DNA from: Streptomyces venezuelae
GTDB taxonomy: Bacteria; Actinomycetota; Actinomycetes; Streptomycetales; Streptomycetaceae
Direction of reading: 5' to 3'
Length of the DNA stretch: 64,000 nucleotides
NCBI RefSeq assembly: GCF_008642315.1
Contig: NZ_CP029192.1
Coordinates: forward strand, 5,518,001 to 5,582,000
Shown one piece after another: positions 1 through 8,808 of the stretch (position 1 is its first letter; each line of letters begins with the position of its first letter). The notes under the pieces are model-generated. The model was given only the letters and a program-made list of their open reading frames with translations, ran no database searches and was not told the DNA's origin. The translations under genes and the position numbers were made by a program.

Positions 1-403
1 CCAGCGCCACGGCGGCGGCGAGCAGCGCGGGGGTCGTGGTGACGAGCACGTCGGTGTCGAGCGAGCCGAGCGCGGCCGTCATCTCGATGTCCGAGAGCCG
101 GTCGAAGGCGTCCTCCCAGGCCGGTTTGATCAGCTCGCTGGGCAGCGCGGCCAGCGTCCGGCACGCCGCGTCGTCCAAGTCGGTCTCCCGCACCGGGCGT
201 TCGGGTGTGACGGTGCGGTCGACGAGGTGGCGCACCGGCAGCCCGCACGCCTCCGCGAAGAACGGTTCGGCGCGGGTGCGGAAGACGGAGACGACCTCGA
301 CCTCGACGCCGGGGCGTCCGGCGAGGTGCCGGGCCTGCGTGTACGTGGCGAGCTCGGTGCCGCCCATCTCGTCGCCCCAGCCCAGCAGATACGTGATCTT
401 CAT
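1..403 (-). CDS. glycosyltransferase family 4 (3'-truncated by window edge)
   Basis: The ATG at 403 reads MKITYLLGWGDEMGGTE and stays open to base 1, giving 134 codons of the N-terminal half. The start 'KITYLLGWGDEMGGTE' followed by 'TQARHLA' is the classic first strand and glycine loop of GT-B fold, family-4 glycosyltransferases. These retaining enzymes use nucleotide sugars and usually act on the cytoplasmic face. The ATG overlaps the TGA of the upstream gene (ATGA at 403-400), so the two are translationally coupled in the glycopolymer operon. Family membership is inferred from the N-terminus only; the donor-binding C-terminal domain lies outside the window, so donor and acceptor cannot be inferred. 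Confidence 0.8.
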   Translation of the reverse strand, partial: MKITYLLGWGDEMGGTELATYTQARHLAGRPGVEVEVVSVFRTRAEPFFAEACGLPVRHLVDRTVTPERPVRETDLDDAACRTLAALPSELIKPAWEDAFDRLSDIEMTAALGSLDTDVLVTTTPALLAAAVAL

Positions 404-1368
404 GAGGTCTCCTCCGCGAGGTCCCGAGGTGCGTCGGACTCCCGCACGGCGTCGGTGATGTCCCAGCACGTCACCGCGAACGCGCCGGTCCTGGTGAAGT
501 GGGCGTGCGCCCGGACGAGCGCCCCGCCGGGCAGCGCGTGGACGCGGAACGGCGTGGGGTAGGCGGCGGACGGGTCCCGCACGTCGGTCAGCCACCGCCC
601 GACGGGCAGCCGCCCCACCCGGAAGTCCCACACCCACTGCCCCGGCCCCGCCCCCGCCATGGCCGCGAGCGGCACCCGCAGCGCGAACGCCGCACCCTCC
701 CACGCCACTTCGGCGGGCACGACGACCCCGTCCCGCCGCCGCACCGCCTCGCCCCCGCCGGGCGGGCCCCCCGCGACGAGCCTCCCGTACACGGTGATGC
801 CGTCCCCCGACGGAACGAACCGCACCAGCTCCGCGCGCGGCCGCGACCGCGTCGCCTGGAGCACCGCACGCCCGCTGCGGGCCCGGACGACCCGGACGAG
901 GGTGCCGGTGCGCGGGTCGGGGGCGTGCGGGGCGGTCGGTGTCGCGGGCGGGGCGTCGCTGTCGGCGGGCGCGAGCCCGTACCGGCGTACGCGGCCGTCG
1001 ACGTCCCGCAGCTCGGCGGTCAGCCGCCACACGCCGTCCCGCATCCCACGCAGGGTCACCGTCGCGGTCAGGAGAGGGGTGGCGCCGGTGTGCGGTTCGT
1101 ACGCGAGGGGGACGGTGATCCTTCGGGTCCCGCGGGTGATGAGGAGCCGGGCGCGGCCGGGCCCCTCGGGGGCGGCGAGCGCGACGTTGAGGGTGCGGCT
1201 GTCGCGGAGCGAGAGGTGCACGGGCGCCAGGAGCGGCCGGACCCGCCCGGCGCCGCCGCGCACCCGGCCCGCGGCGGTCCGTTCCAGGCGGAAGCGGGTG
1301 CTTCGCGCGGTGGTGAGCAGCCGCCGGGCGAAGGGGGGCGGGGCGAACCGCTGGGCGGAGTGGTCCAT
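400..1368 (-). CDS. hypothetical protein of the surface-glycopolymer operon, beta-rich
   Basis: This 322-residue protein starts MDHSAQRFAPPPFARRLL. It is Arg-rich at the N-terminus and otherwise alternates short hydrophobic beta-like stretches ('VHLSLRDSRTLNVAL', 'GVWRLTAELRDVDGRVRRY', 'ELVRFVPSGDGITVYGRL'). I see no catalytic motif, signal peptide or membrane helix. Similar genes in Streptomyces teichoic-acid-like clusters are often labelled only 'transferase', and I cannot support a specific activity. It lies between the methyltransferase and the GT4 gene and its TGA overlaps the GT4 ATG. An upstream GTG at 1428 would add 20 Arg-rich residues. I prefer 1368 because GGAG precedes it, although the spacing is short. 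Confidence 0.7.
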   Translation of the reverse strand: MDHSAQRFAPPPFARRLLTTARSTRFRLERTAAGRVRGGAGRVRPLLAPVHLSLRDSRTLNVALAAPEGPGRARLLITRGTRRITVPLAYEPHTGATPLLTATVTLRGMRDGVWRLTAELRDVDGRVRRYGLAPADSDAPPATPTAPHAPDPRTGTLVRVVRARSGRAVLQATRSRPRAELVRFVPSGDGITVYGRLVAGGPPGGGEAVRRRDGVVVPAEVAWEGAAFALRVPLAAMAGAGPGQWVWDFRVGRLPVGRWLTDVRDPSAAYPTPFRVHALPGGALVRAHAHFTRTGAFAVTCWDITDAVRESDAPRDLAEETS

Positions 1369-1486
1369 TTCTCCACTGTGTACGAGTTTGCCCGCTTCTC
1401 GTCGCGGACGCCCCGGCCGCCGCACCAACTTGCACCATCCGGCGCTGCTCGACGCTGCTCGGCGCAGCCGTGTGCCCTCGTGCCGG

Positions 1487-2410
1487 TCAGCGGCGGGCCT
1501 TGCGCACCGCCCGGGTCACCACCGGAGGCAGCAGGTCGACGGCGAGCCTGCGGACGGCGGACGGCTTGCGCGCGGGCGCGGCGGCCTGGGCGCGGGGAGC
1601 CGGCAGGGCGGGGGCCGCGGTGGGTGCGGGCCTCGCGGGGCGTGCCGGGTGGCGGGAGGTGACCAGGTCCGGCGCGGGGATCTTCGCCCGTGAGGCGCGC
1701 AGCACGTCGAGTCCCGCGATGTGCTGGATCTCCGGGGCGCAGTTCGGCATGGCGTGCAGCGCTTCGTGGAGCGCGTCCCGCAGCGGCGCCGGATCGCCCC
1801 ACGTTCCGTACAGCTTGTTGGAGGAGAGCATGACGGGGCGCAGGCCGTGGCGGAACACCGCTTCCCATGTGGCGGCGGCGACGCCCGGCGTGTGCTCGGT
1901 GCGGTAGTCGTCGAGGACGAGGACACCGTCCTCGCGCAGCGCGTTCTTCGCCGTGAGGATGTCGTCGCGCACGTCGTCGTACATGTGCGAGGCGTCGATG
2001 TGCACGAACCGGCACGAGGCGTCGTCGACGATCCCGGGCAGCAGGTCCGTGCGGCCCTCGACCAGCTCGGGCAGCGTGTCGTGGAAGGCCGTGTAGTTGG
2101 CCTCGAAGGCGCGCCGTGTCAGGGACTTCTGGTAGAAGGCCTTGGTGGCCTCCTTGGTGTAGCCGTCGTCGGCGCCGAAGAGGTCGCAGACCGTCATCTT
2201 CTCCCCGGGGCGCAGGAACCGGCCCATGACGACCGTGCTCTTGCCGAGGTAGCAGCCCATCTCCAGGAGGTCACCCGGTGGGGTGGCGGCCGCGCCCTCG
2301 CCGAGGAACCAGGCGAACAGCCGCTGGTCCAGTGGCCAGAACCAGCCCGGTACCTCCTCCAGGGTGGTGGGGCGCGGCAGTTCGTCGGCTTCGCTGCTGG
2401 TCGTCGTCAT
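1487..2410 (-). CDS. class I SAM-dependent methyltransferase (TylF/macrocin-type fold)
   Basis: The 307-residue product has the SAM-binding core 'GDLLEMGCYLGKSTVVMGRFL' near residues 47-67 and an acidic strand 'MTVCDLFGAD'. It then has 'CRFVHIDASHMYDDVRDDI' and 'GVLVLDDYRTEHTPGV', an arrangement typical of TylF-like and cephalosporin-hydroxylase-like methyltransferases that modify sugars. The last ~75 residues are Ala/Pro/Arg-rich and probably disordered. GGAGG sits 7 bases before the ATG. In this operon it most likely O-methylates a sugar of the exported polymer. The fold is well supported and the substrate is inference. Confidence 0.85.
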   Translation of the reverse strand: MTTTSSEADELPRPTTLEEVPGWFWPLDQRLFAWFLGEGAAATPPGDLLEMGCYLGKSTVVMGRFLRPGEKMTVCDLFGADDGYTKEATKAFYQKSLTRRAFEANYTAFHDTLPELVEGRTDLLPGIVDDASCRFVHIDASHMYDDVRDDILTAKNALREDGVLVLDDYRTEHTPGVAAATWEAVFRHGLRPVMLSSNKLYGTWGDPAPLRDALHEALHAMPNCAPEIQHIAGLDVLRASRAKIPAPDLVTSRHPARPARPAPTAAPALPAPRAQAAAPARKPSAVRRLAVDLLPPVVTRAVRKARR

Positions 2411-2468
2411 GCGGAGGCCTCCATCAGAGGGGTGTGGTCGGTCGGACAGCGGGGTGCGGTCGGTCGGA

Positions 2469-4211
2469 TCAGTGGGTGGGTCGGTCGCTCGGTCGGATGG
2501 CGGCTCGGCCGGGCCGCAGGACGCCGCCGCAGCGGTTGCGCCCGCTCTCGTACGCCGCCGGAATCACGCGGTCGGCCCACGCGCGGAGCGGTCCGAGACG
2601 CTCCGGGTGCCGCACGGCGTCGGCCCGCACCCAGTCGCCCCCGCCGTCCGACGTGCGGTACAGCGGCAGATAGCCCTCCGCCGTCAGCCGGGGCGCCGTC
2701 ATGCCGGTCTTCCGCGCCCAGACGCCGACGGCGTGGACGAAGGTGGGCCGCAACTCCCGGAAGGCGTACGCCCGCAGCCCCTCGGTGTCGCCCGCGGACA
2801 GGGCGTCCGCGATCCGCGGCTCGGTGAGGCCCGCGAGGTCGTACACCTTCAGGTCACTGGTGAGCAGCGTGCCGCCGAGGCTGGGAAGCAGGACGGAGCC
2901 GTCCGCGATGTCCAGCCGGTCCGCGTACGTGTTGAAGACGACGCCGTCGCGGTTGACGACGAGACACATCGGCAGCGTGGGCTCGGCACGGAACGCGGCC
3001 GCGCTCTCGCGCTGCGCCGACCACGACAGGAGCAGTGTCGTGCTCAGCGCCACGGCGACGGCGGCGCGGGGGCGCGGTCCGCCGCGTTCGGCGAGGCCCA
3101 CGGCGGCGACGGCGAGCGCCAGCGCGCCGAGCGGCCACACGGGCGTCGCGAACCGGTGCATGCCCATCCAGTCCGGCTCGAGGACGCCGTACGCGCACAG
3201 GGTCAGGGCCAGCGGCAGGACGACCGCCGCGAGCGCCGTGCGAGGCATCCCGCGCCGGGTGAGCGCGACGCCGACGAGCGCGGCGGCCACGAGCACCGCG
3301 GGCCAGCCCGCGAAGGTGAGGAGCTCGCCGGTGGTGCGGGTGAACAGCTCGGCGTCGGGGAGCTCCTGGGACTTGGCGACCGCCGTGTTGGGGACGAGGC
3401 GTCCGAAGACCGCGAGGCGCCAGACCAGGAACAGCCCGTAGGGGACGGCGAAGGCGGCGGTGCCGAGCGCCGCGGCCCGCGTCCGCGGCCACAGCTCCGC
3501 GCGCCGCGACGTCAGCAGGAGCAGCAGCGGGTACACGCCCGCGAGCACCGCCCCGTCCGGCCTGGTCAGCGCGGCCACCAGGGCGAGCAGCCCGGACGCC
3601 ACGGCGGGCCCTGTGCCGAGCAGGTTCCCCGCGGCGACCGCCCGTACGAGCACGGCCGCGAGGGCCGTGGCGACACAGGCGTACAGCGGATTCTCCAGGC
3701 CCGAGAACGTCCAGGCCACGAAGGAGACGTTGGCGCCGAGCAGCACCCCGGCCAGGGCCGTGACCCACCAGGAACGGGCCACCAGGCGCCGGGCCGCGCA
3801 GGCGACGGCGGCCAGGGTCCCGAGGGCGCAGAGCAGGCCGAGCGCCTTGGGGTAGAGGACGAGGTCCGGGACGCCGAACAGGGCCCGGTGGTCGAAGAGG
3901 CCGAGTCGGCGGCCCGCGACGAGGAGGGCCAGCCAGGCGGGGTTGGAGTAGCCCTCGACCGGTGCGGCGCCCGCCTGTTGGACCGGGCCCAGCCCTTCGT
4001 CGATGCTGCGGGCGTACGCGAAGGTGATCGCCGCGTCGTCGACCACCCACCGGCCGAGCCGCGACCCGTGCAGGGCGACGAGGACGCCGCCCCCGACGAC
4101 GGCCGCCGCGTCGGCCCACCAGGGGGAGGCGGTGCTCTTCGGGGCGGCGGTACCGGCGCCCCGTGCCGTCTGCCCCGGGATCGCCACGGCGGGCGTCGTC
4201 GTACCGCTCAT
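2469..4211 (-). CDS. GT-C membrane glycosyltransferase (arabinofuranosyl/mannosyltransferase-like)
   Basis: The 580-residue polytopic protein carries an acidic pair D58-D59 in 'WVVDDAAITFAYARSIDEGLG', just after the first membrane helix. This is the periplasmic catalytic motif of GT-C enzymes that use polyprenyl-phosphate sugars. 'VEGYSNPAWLALL' follows, then about nine further hydrophobic segments, and a ~150-residue soluble C-terminal domain containing 'NTYADRLDIADGSVLLPSLGG'. The layout resembles the actinobacterial AftB-type family. The ATG overlaps the upstream TGA (ATGA at 4211-4208). It probably adds terminal or branching sugars to a wall polymer outside the membrane. The sugar specificity is unknown. 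Confidence 0.8.
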   Translation of the reverse strand: MSGTTTPAVAIPGQTARGAGTAAPKSTASPWWADAAAVVGGGVLVALHGSRLGRWVVDDAAITFAYARSIDEGLGPVQQAGAAPVEGYSNPAWLALLVAGRRLGLFDHRALFGVPDLVLYPKALGLLCALGTLAAVACAARRLVARSWWVTALAGVLLGANVSFVAWTFSGLENPLYACVATALAAVLVRAVAAGNLLGTGPAVASGLLALVAALTRPDGAVLAGVYPLLLLLTSRRAELWPRTRAAALGTAAFAVPYGLFLVWRLAVFGRLVPNTAVAKSQELPDAELFTRTTGELLTFAGWPAVLVAAALVGVALTRRGMPRTALAAVVLPLALTLCAYGVLEPDWMGMHRFATPVWPLGALALAVAAVGLAERGGPRPRAAVAVALSTTLLLSWSAQRESAAAFRAEPTLPMCLVVNRDGVVFNTYADRLDIADGSVLLPSLGGTLLTSDLKVYDLAGLTEPRIADALSAGDTEGLRAYAFRELRPTFVHAVGVWARKTGMTAPRLTAEGYLPLYRTSDGGGDWVRADAVRHPERLGPLRAWADRVIPAAYESGRNRCGGVLRPGRAAIRPSDRPTH

Positions 4212-6451
4212 CGCGTGTTGTTCGAAAGGGCGGCGGAAACGGCGTCCCGGAGGAGGCCCGGGTCCTGCTGGGGGATGGCCGGCGGCGGGTACTCCTGGCC
4301 GAGCATGACCCGGGACACCACGCGGGCGGCCGCGTTGCCGTCGTCGTACTCGCAGAACCGGGCGCGGAACGCGGCGCGCAGCGCGGCGGACCGCTCGTCG
4401 CGCCACGTGCCGGCGGCGAAGAGCTCCGCCAACCGCGCGGTGCTCGTGGTGACGTGGCCGGGCGGTGACGCGAGGAGGTCGAAGTAGGTGCCGCGGGTGA
4501 CCTGGTAGACCTCCCAGTCGTCCGCGTGGACGACGATCGGGCGGTCCAGGCACGCGTAGTCGAACATCAGGGACGAGTAGTCCGTCACCAGCGCGTCGGA
4601 GGCGAGCATCAGGTCCTCGACGGACGGCTCGTCGGTGACGTCGCGGAGCACTCCGCGCCGCTCCAGGTCGCGCAGTTGGAGGCCGCGCACGGCGGCGCGC
4701 GCGTCCTGCGGGTGCAGCCGCACCAGGAGGGTGACCCCGGGTCCCGCGTCGCGGACCAGCCGCTCGAAGTCGATGCGCGGCTCGTACCCCTTGCGGTGGT
4801 CGCGGGGTGTCGGCGCGTACAGGATCACCGTGCCCCCGTCGGGGATCCCCAGCCGCCTGCGCACCGCCACACCGCGCAGCGGGTCGCCCTTGACGAGGAC
4901 GTCGTTGCGGGGCGCGCCGGTCGGCAGCGAGGTGAAGCGGCAGGGGTAGGCGCTCGCCCAGGCGCGTTCCGCGTGGCGGCCCGACACCAGGCTGTAGTCC
5001 CAGCGGTCCGCGCGCCACAGCTGGCCGCGGAGGTTCAGACGGTGCGTCGCCGCGGGGCGCCCCAGGAGGTCCAGGCCCATGTGCTTGAGCGGGGTGCCCC
5101 GGTGGGTCTGCACGTGGACCTGGCCCTCGCGCTTCACCAGGCCAGGCGCCCAGTTGACGTTGCTGACGAAGTACGTCGCCCGGCTCACCACCCGGTGGTA
5201 GGCCGGGGTGTCGGGCAGCACGAAGTCGACGCCCCGCGGCATCCGGTCGAGCACGTCGGGGTGCACCACCCACACCGCCCTGACGTGCGGCGCGACGAGC
5301 CCGGCCGCCTGGTGGACGGCGGCCGGGTCGCCGAGCAGGCCGCGGTGCGAGAACGCCGAGTACACGGCGAGATCCGGGTCCAGCGGATGGGCGCGCTGCA
5401 CGCGCGTGAAGGTCCGCTTCGCCCTCCTGGCCGCCTCCCTGCGCAGCCGCTGCTTCTTCTCCCGCGCGGCCGCGACCACCGACTGCGCCGCCGCGGCGGC
5501 CCGGAACACGGCGTACGGACTGCTCGCCGTGAGCCGCCACTGGAGGCGGAGGGCGTCGTCGGGCGGGGTGAACCCGGGCGGCCTGTGGCGCCGGTGGAAG
5601 TCGACGATCATGCGGTAGAAGTCGCCGCGGTCCTCGGCGGGGACGCGCTCGGTGTTGGGCAGCGTCGTCAGGAAGTGGTTGATCGTCCGCTCGAAGAGCA
5701 GCGGCCGGGCCGCGTCGAGCTCCGGGCGCGCGTCGAGGAACGCGAACAGCGCCTCGTACTGCGGAAAGATGTCGAAGTGCCTGCGCCCCGGGGTGCGGGT
5801 GATGGCGCCCTGCCTGCGCTGCCGGTACTCCACGCACACCCGGTCCAGACAGCCGACGCGGCGGGCGGAGACCAGGGCCTGGTAGGTGACGGGGGCGTCC
5901 TCGTAGAGCCCCTCGCGGTACGTGAATCCGTGGCCGGTGAAGAAGTCGCGCCGGTACGCCTTGTTCCAGGCGACCAGGAACAGGTGCAGGTACTGCGGGC
6001 TGCCCAGGACGTCGAACGTGTCCGTGCCCGCGGCGGCGAGCAGGTCCGCCGTCATGCTCCGGCCGCCCTGACCCCACCAGTGCGTGCGGACGTGGTCGAA
6101 GACCAGCACGTCGGGGTCGGCGGTGACGCGGAGCCGCTCGTCGATCGCCGCGAGCGCGCCCGGCGTGTAGCTGTCGTCGCTGTCGAGGAACAGGAGGTAG
6201 TCCCCGGTCGCGTACGTGACTCCGGCGTTGCGCGCCCCGCCGAGGCCGGCGTTCTCGGCCAGGTGGACCGCGCGGACCCGTGGGTCGGCCGCCGCGTACT
6301 CGTCGACGATGGCGCCGCAGTGGTCCGGCGAGCAGTCGTCGACCGCGATGACCTCGATGTCGGCGAACGACTGCGTCAGGACCGAGTCGAGGCACGCGCG
6401 CAGGAAGCCCTGCACCTTGAAGACGGGGACGATGATGCTGAAACGAGGCAC
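4208..6451 (-). CDS. bifunctional GT2 glycosyltransferase / CDP-glycerol:polyol phosphotransferase (copy 1, HGTP His replaced)
   Basis: The GTG at 6451 (GGAGGA 7 bases upstream) gives 747 residues starting MPRFSIIVPVFKVQG. Residues 1-~330 are a GT-A family-2 transferase with 'LFLDSDDSYTPG' (DXD) and 'VAWNKAYRR'. Residues ~380-720 are a TagF-type Glyphos_transf domain with 'FVSNVNWAPGL', 'YAPTPRDHRKGY' and 'ALVTDYSSLMFDYACLDRP'. The family extends or primes teichoic-acid-like poly(polyol phosphate) chains. The motif that reads QTQHGTPLK in both sister copies reads QTHRGTPLK here, putting Arg451 at the position of the conserved HGTP histidine. The CDS shares ATGA with the GT-C gene downstream. 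Copies 1-3 are tandem paralogues. Confidence 0.87.
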   Translation of the reverse strand: MPRFSIIVPVFKVQGFLRACLDSVLTQSFADIEVIAVDDCSPDHCGAIVDEYAAADPRVRAVHLAENAGLGGARNAGVTYATGDYLLFLDSDDSYTPGALAAIDERLRVTADPDVLVFDHVRTHWWGQGGRSMTADLLAAAGTDTFDVLGSPQYLHLFLVAWNKAYRRDFFTGHGFTYREGLYEDAPVTYQALVSARRVGCLDRVCVEYRQRRQGAITRTPGRRHFDIFPQYEALFAFLDARPELDAARPLLFERTINHFLTTLPNTERVPAEDRGDFYRMIVDFHRRHRPPGFTPPDDALRLQWRLTASSPYAVFRAAAAAQSVVAAAREKKQRLRREAARRAKRTFTRVQRAHPLDPDLAVYSAFSHRGLLGDPAAVHQAAGLVAPHVRAVWVVHPDVLDRMPRGVDFVLPDTPAYHRVVSRATYFVSNVNWAPGLVKREGQVHVQTHRGTPLKHMGLDLLGRPAATHRLNLRGQLWRADRWDYSLVSGRHAERAWASAYPCRFTSLPTGAPRNDVLVKGDPLRGVAVRRRLGIPDGGTVILYAPTPRDHRKGYEPRIDFERLVRDAGPGVTLLVRLHPQDARAAVRGLQLRDLERRGVLRDVTDEPSVEDLMLASDALVTDYSSLMFDYACLDRPIVVHADDWEVYQVTRGTYFDLLASPPGHVTTSTARLAELFAAGTWRDERSAALRAAFRARFCEYDDGNAAARVVSRVMLGQEYPPPAIPQQDPGLLRDAVSAALSNNTR

Positions 6452-6510
6452 GGGATCTTCCTCCGGTCGGGACGGACGGGCGTCGGCCTGCGCCACGGGA
6501 CGGATGGGCG

Positions 6511-8763
6511 CTACGGCCTGCGCTGCGGCACGCGGGGCGCCGCCGGTGCGGGGACACGGTCGCGCAGCGGCAGGACCGGCGGCAGCCGCTCCACGGGCTC
6601 CCCGAGCAGCACCCGCCGCACCACCCGCTCGGCGGCCAGCCCGTCGTCCAGGTCGCAGAACCGCTCCCGGAACGCCGCCCGCAGCGCCCCCGCCCGCGGG
6701 CCCTCCCACGCGCCGGAACGGAACGCCGCCGTCAGCTCGTCCGGGGTGCGGGCCACCACGCCCGGCGGCTCGGCGAGGAGGTCGAAGTAGACGCCGCGGG
6801 TCTCGCGGTAGACGTCCCAGTCGTCGGCGTAGACCACGATCGGGCGGTCCAGATTGGCGTAGTCGAACATGATCGACGAGTAGTCCGTGACCAGCGCGTC
6901 CGAGGCCAGGCACACCTCCTCGGGGGAGCGGTGCTCCGTCACGTCGATCAGCTTCCCGGACCGCACCACCTCCTCCAGCCCCGCCGACCCCTCGTACAGG
7001 TGGTGGGCGCGCAGCAGCACCACGAACTCCTCGCCGAGCGCGTCGCAGAACGCGGGCAGGTCGAGCTGGGCGGCGAAGTCCGTGCGGTAGTCGCGGTGGG
7101 TCGGCGCGTACAGCACGGCGATCCTGCCCTCGGGCACCCCGAGCCGTCCGCGGAGGGCGCCCACGTCGGCGGCCGACGCGCGGTAGAAGGCGTCGTTGCG
7201 GGGATAGCCGACGTCGAGGCTCTCGTACGCACCCGGGTACGCGCGCTCCCACACCTCCGTCGAGTGCCGGTTGGCGGAGACGTTGAAGTCCCAGCGGTCC
7301 ACGCGCTCCAGGAGCTTGCCCAACGGGCCCGCAGCCGCGGCGGTGGCGGGGAAGTCCGCCTGGTCCACGCCCATCCGCTTCAGCGGGGTGCCGTGCTGGG
7401 TCTGCACGTGGACGGTGCCGGGGCGCTTCTTGACGGCCATCTCGAAGTTGACGTTGTTGAAGGTGTACTTGGCCCTCGCCATGACCTCCCAGTAGCGGCG
7501 GCTGCCGATCTCGACACCCTCGACGCCCTCCGGGAGGCCCGCGGCCGCCGTCGCGCCGGAGACCAGGAACACCGTCCTGATGTGCGGGGCGAGTTCGCGC
7601 GCCTTGGCGTGGATCGCCGCCGGATTGCAGGAGTAGCCGCGCCCCCAGTACGCGGAGAACACGGCGAGACCGTCGTCGACGGGCTGCCGCAGGAAGGCGG
7701 CGTACGCGTTGCGTCCCGGCAGCCTGCGCTCCGCCTTCCCCCACACCTCCCGCAGCAGCGAAACCGCCCGGACCACCCGGGACTTGAGCCCGCGCAGCAC
7801 ACAGAACGTGCCGTACGCCCCCGCCCCGAGCAGCCGGTGCTGCACCCCGAGGCTCCCCGCGGGCGCCCGGAACCCGGCCGGCCTGTGCAGCCGGTACAGC
7901 CGCGCGGCCCGCCGGAAGAAGCGCCGCCGCAGCCGCGCCGACGGCAGCCGCGCGGGCGTGGACGCCGCCTTGAGCAGCTCGTGCGTGAACCTGCGGAAGA
8001 CCCGCGCGAGGACGGGCGCGGGCACGTCGAGGGCGACGGCCTCGTCCATCGCGCGCCCGAACCGGTCCAGCAGGTCCATGTGGTGGACGCCGGGGGCGCG
8101 GTGCCGCGCCCCCTGACGGCGCAGCAGATGCCGTACGCAGACCCGGTCGAGCACGGCGATCCGCCCCGCCCGCAGCACGGCCCGCAGGCCCCACAGCGCG
8201 TCCGTGAACATGCCCGGCTCGAAGACGAGACCGTGCTCCGCCACGAAGGCACGCCGGTGCGCGACGGAGAAGGCGGGGACCAGCGGATCGGGCAGCGCCG
8301 CGTGCTCGGCCACGGTGAACGTGCCCCGGGGAGCGCCCGCACACAGCCGTTCGAGGACCGGGCCCTCGCCGCCCTCGAACCAGTGCACGCGCTCGTGGTC
8401 GAAGAACAGCAGGTCCGGGTCGTCGCACGCGTCGAGCCGGGCGTCGAGCGCGGCGAGAGTGCCCGGGGTGAGGGTGTCGTCGCCGTCGAGGAAGAGCAGG
8501 TAGTCGCCGGTCGCCGCGCCCACCCCGGCGTTCCGCGCGCCCGGCAGTCCCGCGTCGGGCGGGGACTGCGCGCGCCGCACCCGTGGGTCGCGCGCCGCGT
8601 GCTCGGCCGCGATCGCCGGACTCGGCCCCGCCGTCCCGTCGAGGGAGTCGACGACCGCGATCACCTCGAAGTCGGCGAAGGACTGGCCGAGCACGGAGGC
8701 GAGGCAGCCGGTGAGCCGCCCCGCCACGTCGTGGGTGGGGACGATGATGCTGAAGCGCGGCAA
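6511..8763 (-). CDS. bifunctional GT2 glycosyltransferase / CDP-glycerol:polyol phosphotransferase (copy 2)
   Basis: The 750-residue product starts LPRFSIIVPTHDVAG at a TTG (8763) with GAGAGAGG just upstream. An ATG at 8805 would add 14 residues without homology to the sisters. The GT2 domain shows 'LFLDGDDTLTPG'. The C-terminal TagF-like domain has 'YWGRGYSCNPAAI', 'NNVNFEMAVKKRPG', intact QTQHGTPLKRMG (His457), 'YAPTHRDYRTDF' and 'ALVTDYSSIMFDYANLDRP'. It is expected to be a membrane-peripheral cytoplasmic enzyme that builds a polyol-phosphate/sugar polymer from CDP-polyol and nucleotide-sugar donors. It is the most divergent GT2 half of the three, which suggests a different sugar or acceptor. 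Confidence 0.87.
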   Translation of the reverse strand: MPRFSIIVPTHDVAGRLTGCLASVLGQSFADFEVIAVVDSLDGTAGPSPAIAAEHAARDPRVRRAQSPPDAGLPGARNAGVGAATGDYLLFLDGDDTLTPGTLAALDARLDACDDPDLLFFDHERVHWFEGGEGPVLERLCAGAPRGTFTVAEHAALPDPLVPAFSVAHRRAFVAEHGLVFEPGMFTDALWGLRAVLRAGRIAVLDRVCVRHLLRRQGARHRAPGVHHMDLLDRFGRAMDEAVALDVPAPVLARVFRRFTHELLKAASTPARLPSARLRRRFFRRAARLYRLHRPAGFRAPAGSLGVQHRLLGAGAYGTFCVLRGLKSRVVRAVSLLREVWGKAERRLPGRNAYAAFLRQPVDDGLAVFSAYWGRGYSCNPAAIHAKARELAPHIRTVFLVSGATAAAGLPEGVEGVEIGSRRYWEVMARAKYTFNNVNFEMAVKKRPGTVHVQTQHGTPLKRMGVDQADFPATAAAAGPLGKLLERVDRWDFNVSANRHSTEVWERAYPGAYESLDVGYPRNDAFYRASAADVGALRGRLGVPEGRIAVLYAPTHRDYRTDFAAQLDLPAFCDALGEEFVVLLRAHHLYEGSAGLEEVVRSGKLIDVTEHRSPEEVCLASDALVTDYSSIMFDYANLDRPIVVYADDWDVYRETRGVYFDLLAEPPGVVARTPDELTAAFRSGAWEGPRAGALRAAFRERFCDLDDGLAAERVVRRVLLGEPVERLPPVLPLRDRVPAPAAPRVPQRRP

Positions 8764-8808
8764 GACGGCCTCTCTCGACGGGGGTCCACAGGACTCACAT
8801 GGCATGGC

